This document shows positions 14,166-27,402 of a DNA stretch of 64,000 nt, piece by piece. The translations under genes and the position numbers were made by a program. The stretch comes from Capsicum annuum (lineage: Eukaryota > Streptophyta > Magnoliopsida > Solanales > Solanaceae): positions 115,753 through 179,752 of the forward strand of contig NW_025856317.1 of the NCBI RefSeq assembly GCF_002878395.1, given 5' to 3'. Below the pieces are notes generated by a model. It made no database searches and had not been told where the DNA came from. It saw nothing but the letters and a program-made list of their open reading frames with translations. Each line of letters opens with the position of its first letter. Positions within the stretch are counted from its first letter, which is position 1.

Positions 14166-14441
14166 TATTTTATTTTAAAGATGGTCTATACATGTATATT
14201 TATTCAGTATTTCACTTTGAACTCTAATTGCAATAGAAGCTCTTGTACTAACTTCACCATGTCTTAGAATTGTATTATTTATGTGTGTGTATATATATTA
14301 GTATCTCCATGATATTTATTTTTCTATTTTCTTTCATGTATTTGATAGTCAATGACTAGCGATTCCTGACCATAAGTTGGTTTACATATTGGTAGTTAAT
14401 GTAGGTGCCATCATGACCTAGTAAACTGGATTGAGAAAAAT

Positions 14442-14454
14442 TGGTATCAAAGCC
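14442..14454 (+). other. Primer-binding site (tRNA-Met)
   Basis: TGGTATCAAAGCC matches the plant PBS at 12 of 13 positions. It follows the LTR end and precedes gag remnants by about 190 bases. Confidence 0.7.
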
Positions 14455-14642
14455 TATGTTTATCAGTGTGTTGGTACAGGAGCTAAGTTTTGCATAGATT
14501 CTTACAAATTGGTATAGATACGTTTATATCCTATCTTTGGGAGATTACAAGGCATTCTTAGGAAATTCTAATATGGATTTCCTATCATGTGTCTATATTT
14601 CTATGATCCTCTAGTGATTTCTATGACTCTATTCTATTCCAG

Positions 14643-15460
14643 ATGGATGGCACAAGGTTATCGATAAATATTCCAAGCCTTTATATGAATACCTCACATC
14701 TAGTGATGATATCTGGTAGATCAAGCAGTTCTCAGACAAGAGTTGGTTATGTTGGTATTTAGCAAGCTCCCTAGTCGGTTCTAGAGTATGAGATTGGGTT
14801 TCTTGAGAGGACTAGACATACATTTATGCTATATCCTTCAGAGTTTAAGATGATGTATGGATTTATTGACGGATTAGCATCTTAGAGTATTTCACCCTAT
14901 CAGTTCCAAAAAAGTAGCATCTCAGACTGTTGGTGGCTCTCAAATTAATAATGGTGGTTCCAGTGGGCAATGTCCTTATTAGACATTGTGGAGTATTTGG
15001 TATTTTGAGACTTTAGGCTATGGTGTCCATACTAGATTAGTGGGTGCAGTACCTAAGAGTATTCCAAAAGCTTGTTTTAGTTGTGACGCAATTGGCCATT
15101 GGTCTTGGGAGTGCCTAGATACAAGTTTATTATTAATACATAATTATCATGTGTTCCTCGATAGCCTAGAGCTCTTATAGTATGTTATAATTGTGGGGAG
15201 GATGGCCATTTAGTAGCGGGTGTAACCAACATCAGTTAGTCAGCTAGTTCGGGTCAGCTCATGCTTTTTGCCTTGTTAGTCTTCAAGGATTTGTTATGAC
15301 TGCAGAGCATCCAGTCATTATTCCAGAGAGTTTGTCGGGTGTGGGATTATTAGCCATTTGGCTCATACAAATCTTTCTCATAAGGATGTGGCACCTTCAG
15401 TTAGTGGTAGTTTACTTAGTGCCTTAAATGGTGATTTAGATGCTTAGTTCAAGTTCAGAC
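14643..15460 (+). pseudogene. Ty3/gypsy gag remnant with zinc knuckles
   Basis: Gag packages the element RNA into virus-like particles. The likely start codon is at 14,643, about 190 bases after the PBS. A complete CCHC knuckle (Cys-x2-Cys-x4-His-x4-Cys) is encoded at 15,073-15,114. A second, at 15,183-15,227, keeps Cys, Cys and His but has lost its last Cys. Two knuckles in gag are common in plant gypsy elements. Many stops and frame changes break the gene, and only a 64-codon frame (14,986-15,180) remains open across the first knuckle. The protease region should follow but I cannot identify an Asp-Thr/Ser-Gly motif. Confidence 0.6.
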
Positions 15461-16635
15461 CCTCTCAGATTCATACTCATTGGGTATATCAAATTTATGA
15501 CTTTGGGTTTCCACCATGTGGATTTCGTGTTTCCTTCCTTTAACTTCTATTTTATGTGAATTGGGATTTTCATACCCATCAATAATTATATGCCTTTGTA
15601 TTTATATATTGGTTGTTGTGTGCCTTGGTGTAGAGTTCATAATTGTGTAACTACCCCATATATGATTTCTTTTAGTAGTGGATGGATTTTTTCACTATCA
15701 TATTTTCCTAAGGGTGTAGCATTTAGGTTAAAGTTCCTTTACTTTGGCATATTAGCCTTCTATGGCCCTAGAGTGGTACTTGTTATTTATTTCCATTTAG
15801 GTACCACCTACACCTTAAACTGGTGTTGTTGTGTTGTTATTACTATCATTGTTTCGAGGTTGATCGGTCCTTACTTTATAGACTACTAGCCTAGCATTAT
15901 ATATTTAGAATTCCCTTTCTCGCAATTATTGTTTGACCCTGGTGGCTAGCTCGGTTGGATGGTTCTCTCTCTTGTAACGAGGTGAGGTCAGTCGTTTTCC
16001 TATTTTTTTGGTAAGGTTAGGTTGGTAGATAAGTAGGCTATGAAAATGAAGGTAGGTTGGCCTTTTATCGTTCTGTTATGGTTATAGAGTTGGTGATTTG
16101 GTTATATTCCCTATTTTTGAGTTTGAGATTTGTGGACTTACCTTCTAGTTGCTAGGATTATAGCATCGGTAATATTCTTATATAGGCCATTTTTTAGGTT
16201 GACGAGTTTGGTATCCATTCTTCTAATTCGGCTAGTTCATCGCCCAACAGTGATCTTGATGTTGATATGGAAATGTCTTAGGTATGCCTTTCTATCTTGT
16301 TTGGTCATAGTATAGATCTTGGTATGGTGTGGAGTTGGATACTCCAATCTTTCCATGATGTGTCTTGGTGTAGTTGAGTTATGGGTGGTGAAAATAGGTA
16401 ATACTTTTCTACAGCCTCTAATTAAGTTGGCCAATTGGGACTTCTTTATCTTGAATTGCTTGGTTCATTCTCCATTCGTGGTCTTCACATTGACATTGAT
16501 GTTGATATTGATACTCTATTCTTCTGTGATATGATTCTTGGTTTAATTGGGTTAAGGTTGTTTTACATAGGTGGATTCAGAAGTGAAACACCTCAGACAT
16601 TGGCTATTGAAAATTTCCTGAGCTTTAAGCTCACT
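15461..16635 (+). other. Degenerate interior of the plus-strand element
   Basis: About 1.2 kb with no convincing motif. Several overlapping open frames (15,590-15,889; 16,130-16,315; 16,319-16,653) are hydrophobic or low-information and lie in conflicting frames. It may hold remnants of pol or the start of the next element's LTR; I cannot place the boundary. Confidence 0.35.
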
Positions 16636-17033
16636 GCCTTGGTTACGACTTGACCCCACGAGTCGTAGGATGTCTTAACGGGTCATGTGACCCAGTTGTA
16701 AGGTGTCCAGTCAATGTTGTTAAGTTTCTGTACTGGATATGACTTGAGGGACACAAGTTATAAAGACTCGTGACTAGTCGTTAGGATGAGCTGTAATCAA
16801 ATCATAACTATCAAATCATAGGATGAACATTGTTCATCCTATTTGTTTCTACAGTGGTTCCGAGTAGGATCCTACAAGTCTTAGGGTCATGTTACGAGTT
16901 GGTTGGTTTAGTGATAAGGATAAAAGTGTTTGAGATCCTGGAGACGGTCCTGGTTATGACTCATGAGACGAGTCAAATGGTGATGTTATGAGTTCATGGA
17001 TGACTCATAACAAAGGACGATGCTTTTCCAACT
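16636..17033 (+). repeat. Left part of a 5' LTR split by the 25-kb element
   Basis: LTR-like sequence with repeated 'gactcgt / gagtcgta' words. It is interrupted at 17,033 by the large LARD-like element and resumes at 42,525. The last five bases (17,029-17,033, CAACT) are the target duplication. The left end of this LTR is not defined; 16,636 is an estimate. Confidence 0.5.
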
Positions 17034-18387
17034 TGTCACGACCTGATTTCGTCAGGTCATGATGGCACCTACCATAACCAACCAGTAGGCAAGACAACTC
17101 GTAGTTCAGAAAGGATAGTAACGGACTACTCAATAATATAAGGAAAATAATGCAGAATATATGAAATAAAGATCAATACATAGAAGAATCCGAAAACTTG
17201 GTTGTATCAGTACAAGATCTTCTAATATAAAAAGAGTACAAAAGTGAAATATCAGGAGAAATACACTAATACAACTTATCTCTGAATATAACTTAGAGAC
17301 TAGACTAATAGATAAGAGAGAGATAAGTAATACTCCGAACATCAGGAGTTCACTCTAAGTCTTTGAACTAGGGCTGCTCCGCACGATGCACATGTCAACT
17401 GCGATAACAAGTACTATGATCTGTAGGCTGCAGAAGTGCAGTATGAGTACGAAACAAATGGTACTCAGTAGGCAAGTGTCAACTGAGCTCCAAAGATAAA
17501 GTAGATATATATAGCATATAAACAGAATAGAAACTACGTCTAAGAGTCCATAAATCATATGACAAGTCAGTGAGAAAATAAGGAAAAACTATCTTGTTTA
17601 TGTCCAAGAGTCTAACATAATAAGACAGAGGAAGCATCACGGTGAACTTTCCTATTCCATCTATATTCAATATCCATCAATGCAATACCGTATATCCTAG
17701 GTCAATATATGAATAAAGAGTGAATGAAAGGTACATAGTAATATACAAGGCAAACAAATGACTATACAATATAAACTACGAAAGATGGGATTTATGGTAC
17801 TACCATAGCTTTATATAGCTAGATATATATATAGGTATATATATACATATAAACATAAGGTCATCTAAAATCATAACCTATATAATTATATTCACATTTT
17901 GAGACCTCATTATAATACTACCAGCCTTTAAATACTAGCATACTCGGGCTTTCTAATCCACATGGCTAGACATGAAATAATCGTGTATAATAATGCAATC
18001 ATAAGATAGGAGAGGTCGAAGACATACCTCAATTCCCGATAGCGGATCAATGACCAATTTGCCATAATCTAGCCATAATAATGATCATAACAATGATACC
18101 AAAATTATCAATAACAACGTGAATAATCAGTTACTATGGACAACCAAAATATCTAGCCGAGACTATGAGTAACCCCACCGCCCCAGGCTCGGAAGGTCCA
18201 ATCAGCATACAACAATACAAGGCATATAATTTACCCATATATATGCAAACATCCCTTACCGGCTGATAAATGTAGGTGCATACTGGTGATAGGCGATATG
18301 CAGGCAGGAATGAATGCAAAGTACACATTCAATATCAAAACGCATCATTAATGTCCTCATGAGCACTATTATCATCGTAATCAACCT

Positions 18388-18765
18388 TCGACCTTGTCGG
18401 GTATCAACACATCATCACTATATCCTTTTGAATTTCGGGGTATCAACATCATCATAACAATAGCCTCCGGCCTTTTCAGGTATCAATATATCATCCGGCC
18501 TTTTCGGGTATCAACACATCATCAATAGTATACTCCAGTCTTACCGGGTGTCAACATATCATCAATATATCCTCCGAACTTTCTGGGTATCAACATCATC
18601 ACAATAGAATCCTCCGGCCTTGCTGGGTATTAATATCATCACACTGGTATCCTCCGGCCTTGCTGGGTATCAATATCATCACAACAGTATCCTTCAGCCT
18701 TTCTGGGTATCAATATCATCACAATAGCATCCACTGGCCTTGTTGGGTATCAATATAATCACAAT
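18388..18765. repeat. ~40-bp tandem array, about 10 units
   Basis: Units contain 'ccggccttgctgggtatcaa' followed by 'tatcatcacaatagta'. About ten units are present, and the last five are the most alike, which suggests recent local expansion. An equivalent array is at 36,595-36,990 in the other LTR. Confidence 0.85.
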
Positions 18766-19902
18766 TACCATTACCAAATAAAATACACTAAAATACTCAT
18801 AATCATAGACATATCACCATAGAATATCTATCAAGTCAATACTTCCCAACTACTCTTTATTAGCGAACCAACACTTATTATTATAAAATAACTAGATCGC
18901 TAGTCATCACACAACCTCTAGTTATCAGTCTAAACCTTATCCTTCGGATAATCTTTATTCAAGGGATAAAAACTAACCACTATTTGTTTAATAGTCAACA
19001 TCTAACATCTATTCAAGGTTCATCATTAGACCAAAACTGTTATTTACCCACCATTCATTATTATCAACTAATCATCCTATATATGTTAATCATTACTAGA
19101 CAACACATTACTACTTGTCACCTAACCATCTTTTATTATCTGACACCATTCAATAATTAACCATCGTAGCTACCATGTTTTAATTAAGTAAGATTCATTA
19201 ACTAATACATTAGATTCCTATCCATCAAGTGTTATAGTCCCCTAATAGACAACTAGTTACTCCATAACTTAACCGTCTAACATGAAGGACATTCATTAGA
19301 TCATAGTTAACTATAATCACATCATTTATAATGGTAAATAATCATGAACATACTAAATCTATGCATGCCATCACCAGTATTCAATCAGTGGAATAAGAAG
19401 TCTTGCACCACATCTTCCTCCGTCCAATACCGAAGAGATATGTATTCAAAAATATACATATTCATACTCATAAACTGTAATAACATAATCACATATAATG
19501 GTAAACACTTCTTGTCTATTGAATCAATATCATAACATGGACCTTGGCCCATTAATTTATCCAAAATGATTACAACATCATAATCATGGCTTAGGCCCCT
19601 ACACATATCCAGGACTTATATTAATAATAACATTTAAAAGTCGTAGCATACCTCTAATCATCTCTCAAATAGGAGCTAGGCATCTCATATATAGGAGGCA
19701 TAATATCAATAAGCATGTAATCATCTCTCACACAAGAAGCATCTCACATCTAGGAGGCATAATATATATAGACATGTAATCGTCTATTGAATATCATATA
19801 TCAATAAGTGATACATCATGACTATGAGAAATATATATATTCTTAAGGCCAATTTACATATCCAAGAGGAATATCGTCTCGATTAGTCCAACAATCATGA
19901 CA

Positions 19903-20130
19903 AAAGGAAATAGCAACTCTATAGGTCAATCATCAAGTCTAAGAGGAAATAACATATCTATAGGCCAATCATCAAGTCTAAGAGGAATTAGAATCTCTAT
20001 GGGCCAATCATCAAGTCTAAGAGGAAATAGCATCTATATAGGCCAATTATTAAGTCTACGAGGAAATAGCATCTCTATAGGCCAATCATCAAGTGTAAGA
20101 GGAAATATCATATTTATAGGCCACATAACG
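19903..20130. repeat. 39-bp tandem array, about 6 units
   Basis: Units of 39 bases containing 'atagcatctctataggccaa'. Because 39 is a multiple of three, the array leaves a repetitive 79-codon frame open on the plus strand (19,897-20,136). That frame is antisense to the element and is best explained by the repeat, not by a gene. The matching array is at 38,090-38,370. Confidence 0.85.
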
Positions 20131-22077
20131 TCTTGAGGAGTAATATTATTTCTAAATGCCCAATATCATTTCCACAAGGAGTATCATAACTATAGCTCAA
20201 AAGCCACAATCCGAAAACATCAATACAAATTACCAAGTTATGAAGTAACCATATTCTAAGTTTTACTAGCCTCATCTATGTCTAACATCCACACTAAGTC
20301 CACAAGACTTAACACAAGCTTTGGCCTAAGTGAGTCGAACAATCCCACTTCTAAATCACAATTTCCATAATTAGACCCACTATGCCCTAAACTAGGCTAA
20401 GGCATCTAGTTAATCTTATAGATATCAAGTAAGCCATATTCAACCCAAATATGGCAACTTTGACCAGAAACAAGCGAACTCAAGTGAACTCTACCCATCT
20501 TATGGTTTCAAGACTACCACGCTAGCCTAATAAGGCTAAGTATACAAATCATGCTTCAAATGCTAAAACCATATTCCAAACATAGCATTATATCATATCC
20601 ATATTATAACTAATCTAAACTAAAGAGGAAAGTCAATAGGATACAAAAGGGTTATAAACATTCCCTCTTAAGAGGCCAAAACCATCATTTATTCGCCAAG
20701 CATCAACAATTAAGGCTATGTTATCCTACTCATAATCAAGCCAAACATCGATAGTCACACGCAATATATATCACACATCATCTATGAAGAAAAGTAGACA
20801 GAAGCCTACCTTAAGGACAAATCACAAAACCTCACTTCATGCATCATATGCTTGTCTTCACTTTACATTCCTCAAAATGCTATCAGACTATAAAAACCAT
20901 AATCTACTCATCTATACAAGTGTAATGATACCCATATTACACTATTATTCTTTGGGTCTAAAAATGACACCAAAACCCCAAGTGAGTCCCACATATAGAA
21001 AATGAGTTTTCGAGACCAACCCAATGTTCACACATGAACAACGAATCATAACCCTTAAGAAATGGGTGAAAAATAATAATACTTTGTGGTAAAATCAAGC
21101 CCTGAGCTAAATTGAGTTTTTGGGCCTAAACTATGAAATTTAAGCATGAATTAAAGAGATTCTTACCTTCATCTTAAAGATAATCGCAATACAAGATGAT
21201 AATTAGGCTCCCAAGTCATCCCCCATGACTAATTTTGAGTTATTACACTCGTTTTGGGTTCCTAGGTCTAAATAGTGAAGGGGAAGTGACCTAACATGTC
21301 TTATGGCCTTTATATAGACCCTATAGCTAAAGATATGCCGTTATTGCGGTCCTACGAGCCATAATTGTGCTCCCACGATTGCATACTCTTGGCCGCGATC
21401 GCAGTTGTACCAGATAAGAACAAACTCAAAAATAAGTTTTTAACCCTCGAAACTCATTCAAAATTCAAATATTGTGATACAATTGTGAATTTTTAGTGTA
21501 AACCACATTTCAAATCCATTGAAATCATCAAAACTTTCATCGGAGATCTTTTAGGCAAAAACTGAAGCCCAAACCTATAGTTTCATCATATTTCAAAAAA
21601 TTCGCTTAACAGGTCAAATGAGTTCGGGAACCTTGGGACTTGAACGAAGGGTCTTCCTAGAAAAAACTTGATGTTCCGGATATAATGGCAAAGTTGGATT
21701 TTCAATTCGAGGTCGTTTTGACCAAATATGGGTCCCACACCTATTCTTTCCAATTTTCAACTTTCCAACCAATAGGTCAAAATGAGCTCGGGTACATTGG
21801 GTCCCAGAAAAAACCTCTACCCAGACTAAAATCAATATTTTGGATATACTGGCGAATTCAAAATTTGCATCCGAGATTGTTTCACTAATGTTTTTGCCCG
21901 GTGACCATTTGGAACCAATGAAGACTTCTAAGCAAGGAATTGGCTCTAAAAAAAATAAACTGACCGATAATTGAACTGTCAGTCCTAGCAAGTCATAAAT
22001 GACTTCGGGCAACTATGGAGAAGCTCGAATGGTGAAGATAAGCATAAATATGGAAAATGACCTGAATGGTCATTATA

Positions 22078-25000
22078 ATATCCACCACTAAAAGGACTTT
22101 TATCCTCGAAAGTCAATAGACAGAAAGAATCTCAAAAGCTCGAAAGGATGAGGTACTGGGCCTGTATACTCCAAGCATGACTTCCTAGATAACCTTAGTT
22201 GAGAGAAAACACTTGCAAGGTATTTCTCCACAGGTACCCTTTTTCAACCAACACTCTCATTCTACTTTAAAGATAGCCAACTCAACTTAACCGCTAACTA
22301 GTCTCAAACTTAACCAAGAAGGCTGATACACGTATATCTGAATCAGATTATGTTGCTACAATCTTAATATCCGTATAAATCAACAAAGGATCATCAAAGA
22401 CAAAAGAAAACCAATACATGAGTCATTAAACCTACTCCTAATAAAAAACATAACCTTCCTTAACCATTTTACGCATTCTATTAACTCCAAACCAGGAGGA
22501 AAATCACCTAAGTCTCGTCTACTCCTTCTTATCATAGAGAAATCAAGAAAATGAAGATTGGCTGCTGAAAGTCCAAAAGGCAAACATGAATAAGCTCATA
22601 AGGCTCTATCTGGGCACACAAATGGAGATAATCAAGGAATGCAATCCATGACAACATTGCAACCAGTCTAGATGAAAATCAAACTAAAATCACAAATTCT
22701 AAGGTATAACTACTCATCACTAAATATTCCATTCCAAGATGTCTTCTTCATCGAGAATGAAGACATACTAAATCTAACTCGTAAATACTACTCCCACTGA
22801 GTAAATCATCTAAAATTTTCATATAAAACTAAAACTTGAGGTCAAAACTAAAATAACCAATATGAGTCTTACAGGCTATTATCTAAACACTTATCAACTA
22901 TAATCAAATCGAAGACTAGAAGACTGAATTGGCAACCATGGTGTAGGCTCAACCAGCCTATAAATGGAATCCAAATTGTAATAATTCCAAAATGAAGGCT
23001 GCACGACAGCTCTACAACACCAAACTAAAATCTCAGTACCAAGGCTGAACCTCTTAAGCTCAAATATCTAAATCAAAACCAAAAATGGGTAGGCATTGAT
23101 GGTCCAAATCTATCATACTTCAAAATCGCTTATCCTAGGAGTCAAAATCCAAAACTAGGCCAATAAGGCTATTTCAATGTCAACTATCTCAAATTGACTC
23201 TACTCTCTAAAATTTGACATAGCTGAGACAAACTATACAAAGCCACAATTTAGAAATATCTAGTAAGTAAAATCACCTACAGAGATAACCACTAACTGAA
23301 AACACAAGCAACCAACTCTATATCAGCTGGAGGGAACAAAATATAGCTAAAAATAGGAATCACGCCAGAGAAAAAAATCACTAGCTAAAAATGCATATAA
23401 CCCACTCCATATCCGCTGGAGGGCATGAAATATCAAAACATACTCAAAACTTCTCAAGGCTGAAAACTACACCAGTGAAGGCAAGAACTTCAGCAACTCA
23501 AAGAAATGCAACTTAAGTTGGAACTAATCAATCTAATACTTCATCTAGGTAATGAAAAAGCCACAGGCTCATATCATCAAAGAGAAATACCAATATCAAA
23601 ACCAAGGTCAAGGTCAAGACCATCACCAGAGTACCAACAACTTAAGCTAAAGAGTTTCTAATTGCCAACTTAAGGAGCGATCACAGGAAAGGCCACCTGC
23701 CTCTAACTTTGCCACTACACTAGACAAAACTATATCATAATGAAAAAAGAGTATCAAATCTCCACACTAACAACAAGGCAATCCATCATGAGGGAACGAA
23801 CCTAACATACCAATGAGATAAATACACGACATCTTAATATCAACATCAAGTATCTATCAGATGATGAAATAGCCATAAATGAAGAAAGAACCTCAAATTA
23901 GTCCATCTTACAAATGGGTTATACCAAAAAGGATAGCTAAAATAAAACCCTTCAAAAACTAGGAGGAAAGTTTAAGGATTTCAAACTCAGAAATAGGCAA
24001 CATAACTAAATTGCCAACACAAAATAATCTAATACAGCAAACCAAGGGGGAACACAGTTAACCTCGCCGCTCTAGGGGAAAAATCATCAAATCAGGCAAT
24101 ATCTACTAAAGCCATAATATCACAAGAAAATAAAAGTCTAACTAGATAACACTAGTCTATACAGCTACCTAACGAGAATCTAATTCATCATGTAACAATA
24201 TCAAGTAATATCAATAACCTCACACAGTGGTAGCAATAGAAACAACAATATTAATATCAACATACTGAACAGGCAGTATCAAAATAAACATCAATATCAT
24301 GTACCACTCAAGGGCCACAATAGGGCTAATATACCAATTTAAATAGGACTCAAACCCAAAACACACCAATAGGGGAAAAGCATCAATATAGCTCTACTCC
24401 ATACACTACTAAAAGAAATAAACCATGAAGTGGATACATTTTTATGAATTTAATAATATGGCACATAATGACTGATATCACTTTATCAAGGCATAAAATT
24501 ATCAATGGGCATGAAAACCCCTAGACATATAATAAGAGATAAATGCAGAAATAAAAGCACACTAATCATGGTAATATTCAAAGTCACCTTCCTTCACGGG
24601 CATAGGGAACATAAATCTTAATGGGTCTAAATTGGACTGACTAACTAAATTATCAACTGAGGCACCAAGCATACCATCTCTAACTGAAGATGTCACAACA
24701 TCATAAGCTGAACTAACTAAGTTGAATGACTGGTATATCACGTCAGGGATACACCCTAGACTAGTAGTCGGTTTCTCTACAATCGTAGCAATTCCTGAAG
24801 TATCAATATGGATAAAACACCGACTACGCCCAAATTCTTGGCCAACTGACGCTGAGAGAAATCAATAAAATTATGTCCAAACTTCCAAAATCATAGCCTG
24901 CCTTAGGAACTCTAGGCTCACAGGGAATACAGGGTAACTCTAGCTGATAACCTATCCCATACTAAGGGCATTCTCTAAACTAGCATCTCATCACAATACA

Positions 25001-25430
25001 ACCAAATCAAGATTCTAAAATACTTCAAGATACTTTCTCTCATAATCCAGAATAGTCTTCATAGCCTGAAGAAACATACCACACTCCACAAGTCTGATGG
25101 GGACTCTACCCAATTGCTTTTTAGTTGCCATTGAAGATCTTCAATATCCATCTCTGACTCTCTTGTCTAATATTGTACTGAAATTCTAGAAATGCATATT
25201 AGAGTCTTTTATGCATCTATTAATAATATTGTATCATCCTTTGAGGATAGAATAGAGTCAAAGAATATGTTCAAAGTTCATAAGAATACGGACACATAAT
25301 AAGGAGTCATGAAGTGAATTTCCTAAAATGTCACTATAGCCACCCAAAGATAGGTTACGAACGTCTCCATACCAATCTGTAGGACTCTACTAAAACTTAG
25401 ATCTTCTACTAACATACCGCTGAAACCTAG
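22078..25430 (-). other. Non-coding interior of the LARD-like element
   Basis: About 3.35 kb between LTR and PBS. It begins with a polypurine-tract complement ('accactaaaaggactttta'). I find no gag, protease, RT, RNase H or integrase motif on either strand. The phrase 'ctccatatccgctggagggcatgaa' occurs twice in variant form (about 23,315 and 23,405), a small internal duplication. Confidence 0.6.
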
Positions 25431-25443
25431 CCTTTGATACCAA
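25431..25443 (-). other. Primer-binding site (tRNA-Met)
   Basis: The complement begins TGGTATCAAAGG, a two-difference version of the plant tRNA-iMet PBS. It lies next to the LTR start at 25,446. Confidence 0.65.
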
Positions 25444-25513
25444 TTTATCATGACTCAATTGCCTCAGGTCATGAGGGCGTCTACCATAACCCACCAGTAC
25501 GCAAGCCAACCCG

Positions 25514-26442
25514 TGTTAGCCTCCAAGGTTTATATTTTAATAATGAAAAACTAACTAGTGAATTCTTACAGAACATAAAAGACCACTGATAAAGAAAGTC
25601 GACGATAGAAAAGGAAAGACAATCAATCATAAAAAGATTATGGCATTCTAAGAAGCATGGCAGATAAATTAAATATGCTGAAACAAAGTAAAAGAGAATT
25701 ATTATCGTAGAATTATGGCAGAACAAGAATCGCAGGAGAAAAAGATCAATCATTAATCAATAGAGATCTAAACAAAAGAATAAAGGACACAATTATCACA
25801 TAAGACATCCTGACTAAAAGGAAGGAAAGATCACCAACATATATGTTATGGACATGATCCAAAGCCATATATGGACATATAAAATGGCTATATTCCTCAA
25901 TCAAAGAATCAATCTAATTCCTTGATTGAGAAGAAATCTCTTGGGTTTTCTTATGAAGAATAGAATCCAAAGACCATAAAAGAAGAAGACCAAAGATAGA
26001 CATTTTTTATGCAACTTCAAGGAGAAAATTCAAAGAGTCTTATTTTTGTCTTACAAAGCTCTGTAATATTAGTTTACAATTGGTATATAAAAAGTAGGAT
26101 CAAATAATCTCTGTAACATCAACTGAAGTTGTGTCACAAGATTTGAAGAGAAAAATAAGTCTTAAGAACTTGTTTCCTATCATTGTACTCAAACCAAAAT
26201 CTTCAAAGGTCTAAAGAAAATTTGAAATCCAAAGGGACTGGACGTAGGCACTGGATTGGTGTGCCGAACCAGGATAAATCTTTGTGTTGTTTACATTATG
26301 CTTTATTATTTATGTGCTTAACTATTTAAGTTTAATTTAGTTGTGAAGTGTTTTAATCTGTAGGTGAGTTGACTGTGAGGAGTCAGTATTCGACTCACAG
26401 AAGAAAATTTCAATTCACCCTTCCTCCCACCTAAATTTTAAC
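25514..26442 (+). mobile_element. Copia-like LTR-element fragment
   Basis: About 0.93 kb absent from the partner LTR. It starts TGTTAGCC and ends near ...TTTTAAC. Inside, at 26,240-26,293, is a 'ggacgtaggca...gtgccgaacca' signature, and near its end a C-rich 'caattcacccttcctcccac' stretch. Both are common in leader or polypurine regions of plant copia-type elements (recalled, not searched). A clean target duplication is not visible; the flanks share only something like CCCGT / CCTGT. Confidence 0.45.
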
Positions 26443-27402
26443 CTGTAGTCCGAAATGTCTATTAATGGACTACTCAATAATATACGGAAAAGAATCTGGA
26501 ATATATTAAATAAAGATCAATACATAGAAAAATCCCCAAACTTGGTGTTATCAGTACAAGAGCTTCTAATATAAAAATAGAACAAAAGTGAAAAATCAAG
26601 AGAAATACACGGATACTACTTATCTCCAAATGCAACCTAGAGAGTAGTCTAATATATTTGAGAGATATCAGTAATACTTTGAATGTCAGGAGATCACTCT
26701 AAGTCTATGGACTAGGGCTGCTCCGCACGATGCACTCATCAACTATGATAAACTTTACTATAATTTGTAGGCTACAAAAGTGTAGTATAAGTAGCAAACA
26801 AATGGTACTCAGTAGGCAAGTGCCAACTAAGATCCAAAGATAAAGTAGATATATACAACATATAAACAAAATGGAAAGTACATGCAAGAGTGCATAAATC
26901 ATATAACAAGTCAATGAAAAAATAAGGAACAACTATGATGTTTATGTCCAAGAGTCTAACATAATAAGACTAAGGAAGAATCATGGTGAACTATCCTAAT
27001 TTAGTTACGTTCAATATACGTCAGTGTTATACCGTATATCCCAGGTCAATATACTAACAAAGAGCGAACGAAAGATACGTAGTAATATACAAGGCAAAGA
27101 AACGACTATACAATATAAACAATGAAAGAAGGGATATACGGTAGTAACATAGCTTCAAATATATAGGTATATATATACATATAAACCTAGGGTCATCTCA
27201 AATAATAAACTATATCATTATATTCTCATTTTGAGACCTCATTATAATACTATCAAGACTTAAATACTATTATACTCAGGCTTTCTAATCCGTATGGCTA
27301 GACTTGAAATAATCATTCATAATAATGCAATCATAAGATAGGAGAGGCCAAAGACATAGCTCAAATCTTGATACCGAATCGTTGCCCAATTTATCATAAG
27401 CT

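Larger units (their letters stand above)
11343..14434 (+). repeat. 5' LTR of a decayed plus-strand gypsy element
   Basis: About 3.1 kb ending just before a plus-strand PBS. Near 11,510-11,680 it has repeated 'cgcttaagc / ttgagcgacc' words typical of long plant chromovirus LTRs. Its 3' end ('ggtgccatcatgacct...') matches the reverse complement of the first bases of the large element at 17,034, so the two LTR families are related. The 5' end is missing or fused to the truncated LTR at 11,342. No gene seen; the small frames at 12,059-12,253 and 12,671-12,895 are unsupported. Confidence 0.55.
17034..22077 (-). repeat. 3' LTR (5.0 kb) of the LARD-like element
   Basis: It runs from TGTCACGACC to ...GGTCATTATA on the plus strand; the partner LTR ends ...GGTCATTACA. 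The same landmarks appear in the same order in the partner: a TA-rich run (17,820-17,850), a ~40-bp repeat array (18,388-18,765) and a 39-bp repeat array (19,903-20,130). The open frames here (for example 21,614-22,012 minus, 132 codons) are not conserved in the partner copy, so I do not call them genes. Confidence 0.85.

Noticed and set aside
18388..18765. Regular ~40-bp spacing, superficially CRISPR-like
   Set aside because: Units are tandem with no variable spacers, in a plant retrotransposon LTR, and no cas genes are present.
19897..20136. Frame with a 13-residue repeat (GNSISIGQSSSLR type)
   Set aside because: Fully explained by the 39-bp tandem array; antisense to the element and not kept open in the twin array.
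21614..22012. 132-codon minus-strand frame in the LARD LTR
   Set aside because: The matching region of the other LTR (42,006-42,227 and around) is broken and shows no conservation typical of coding sequence.
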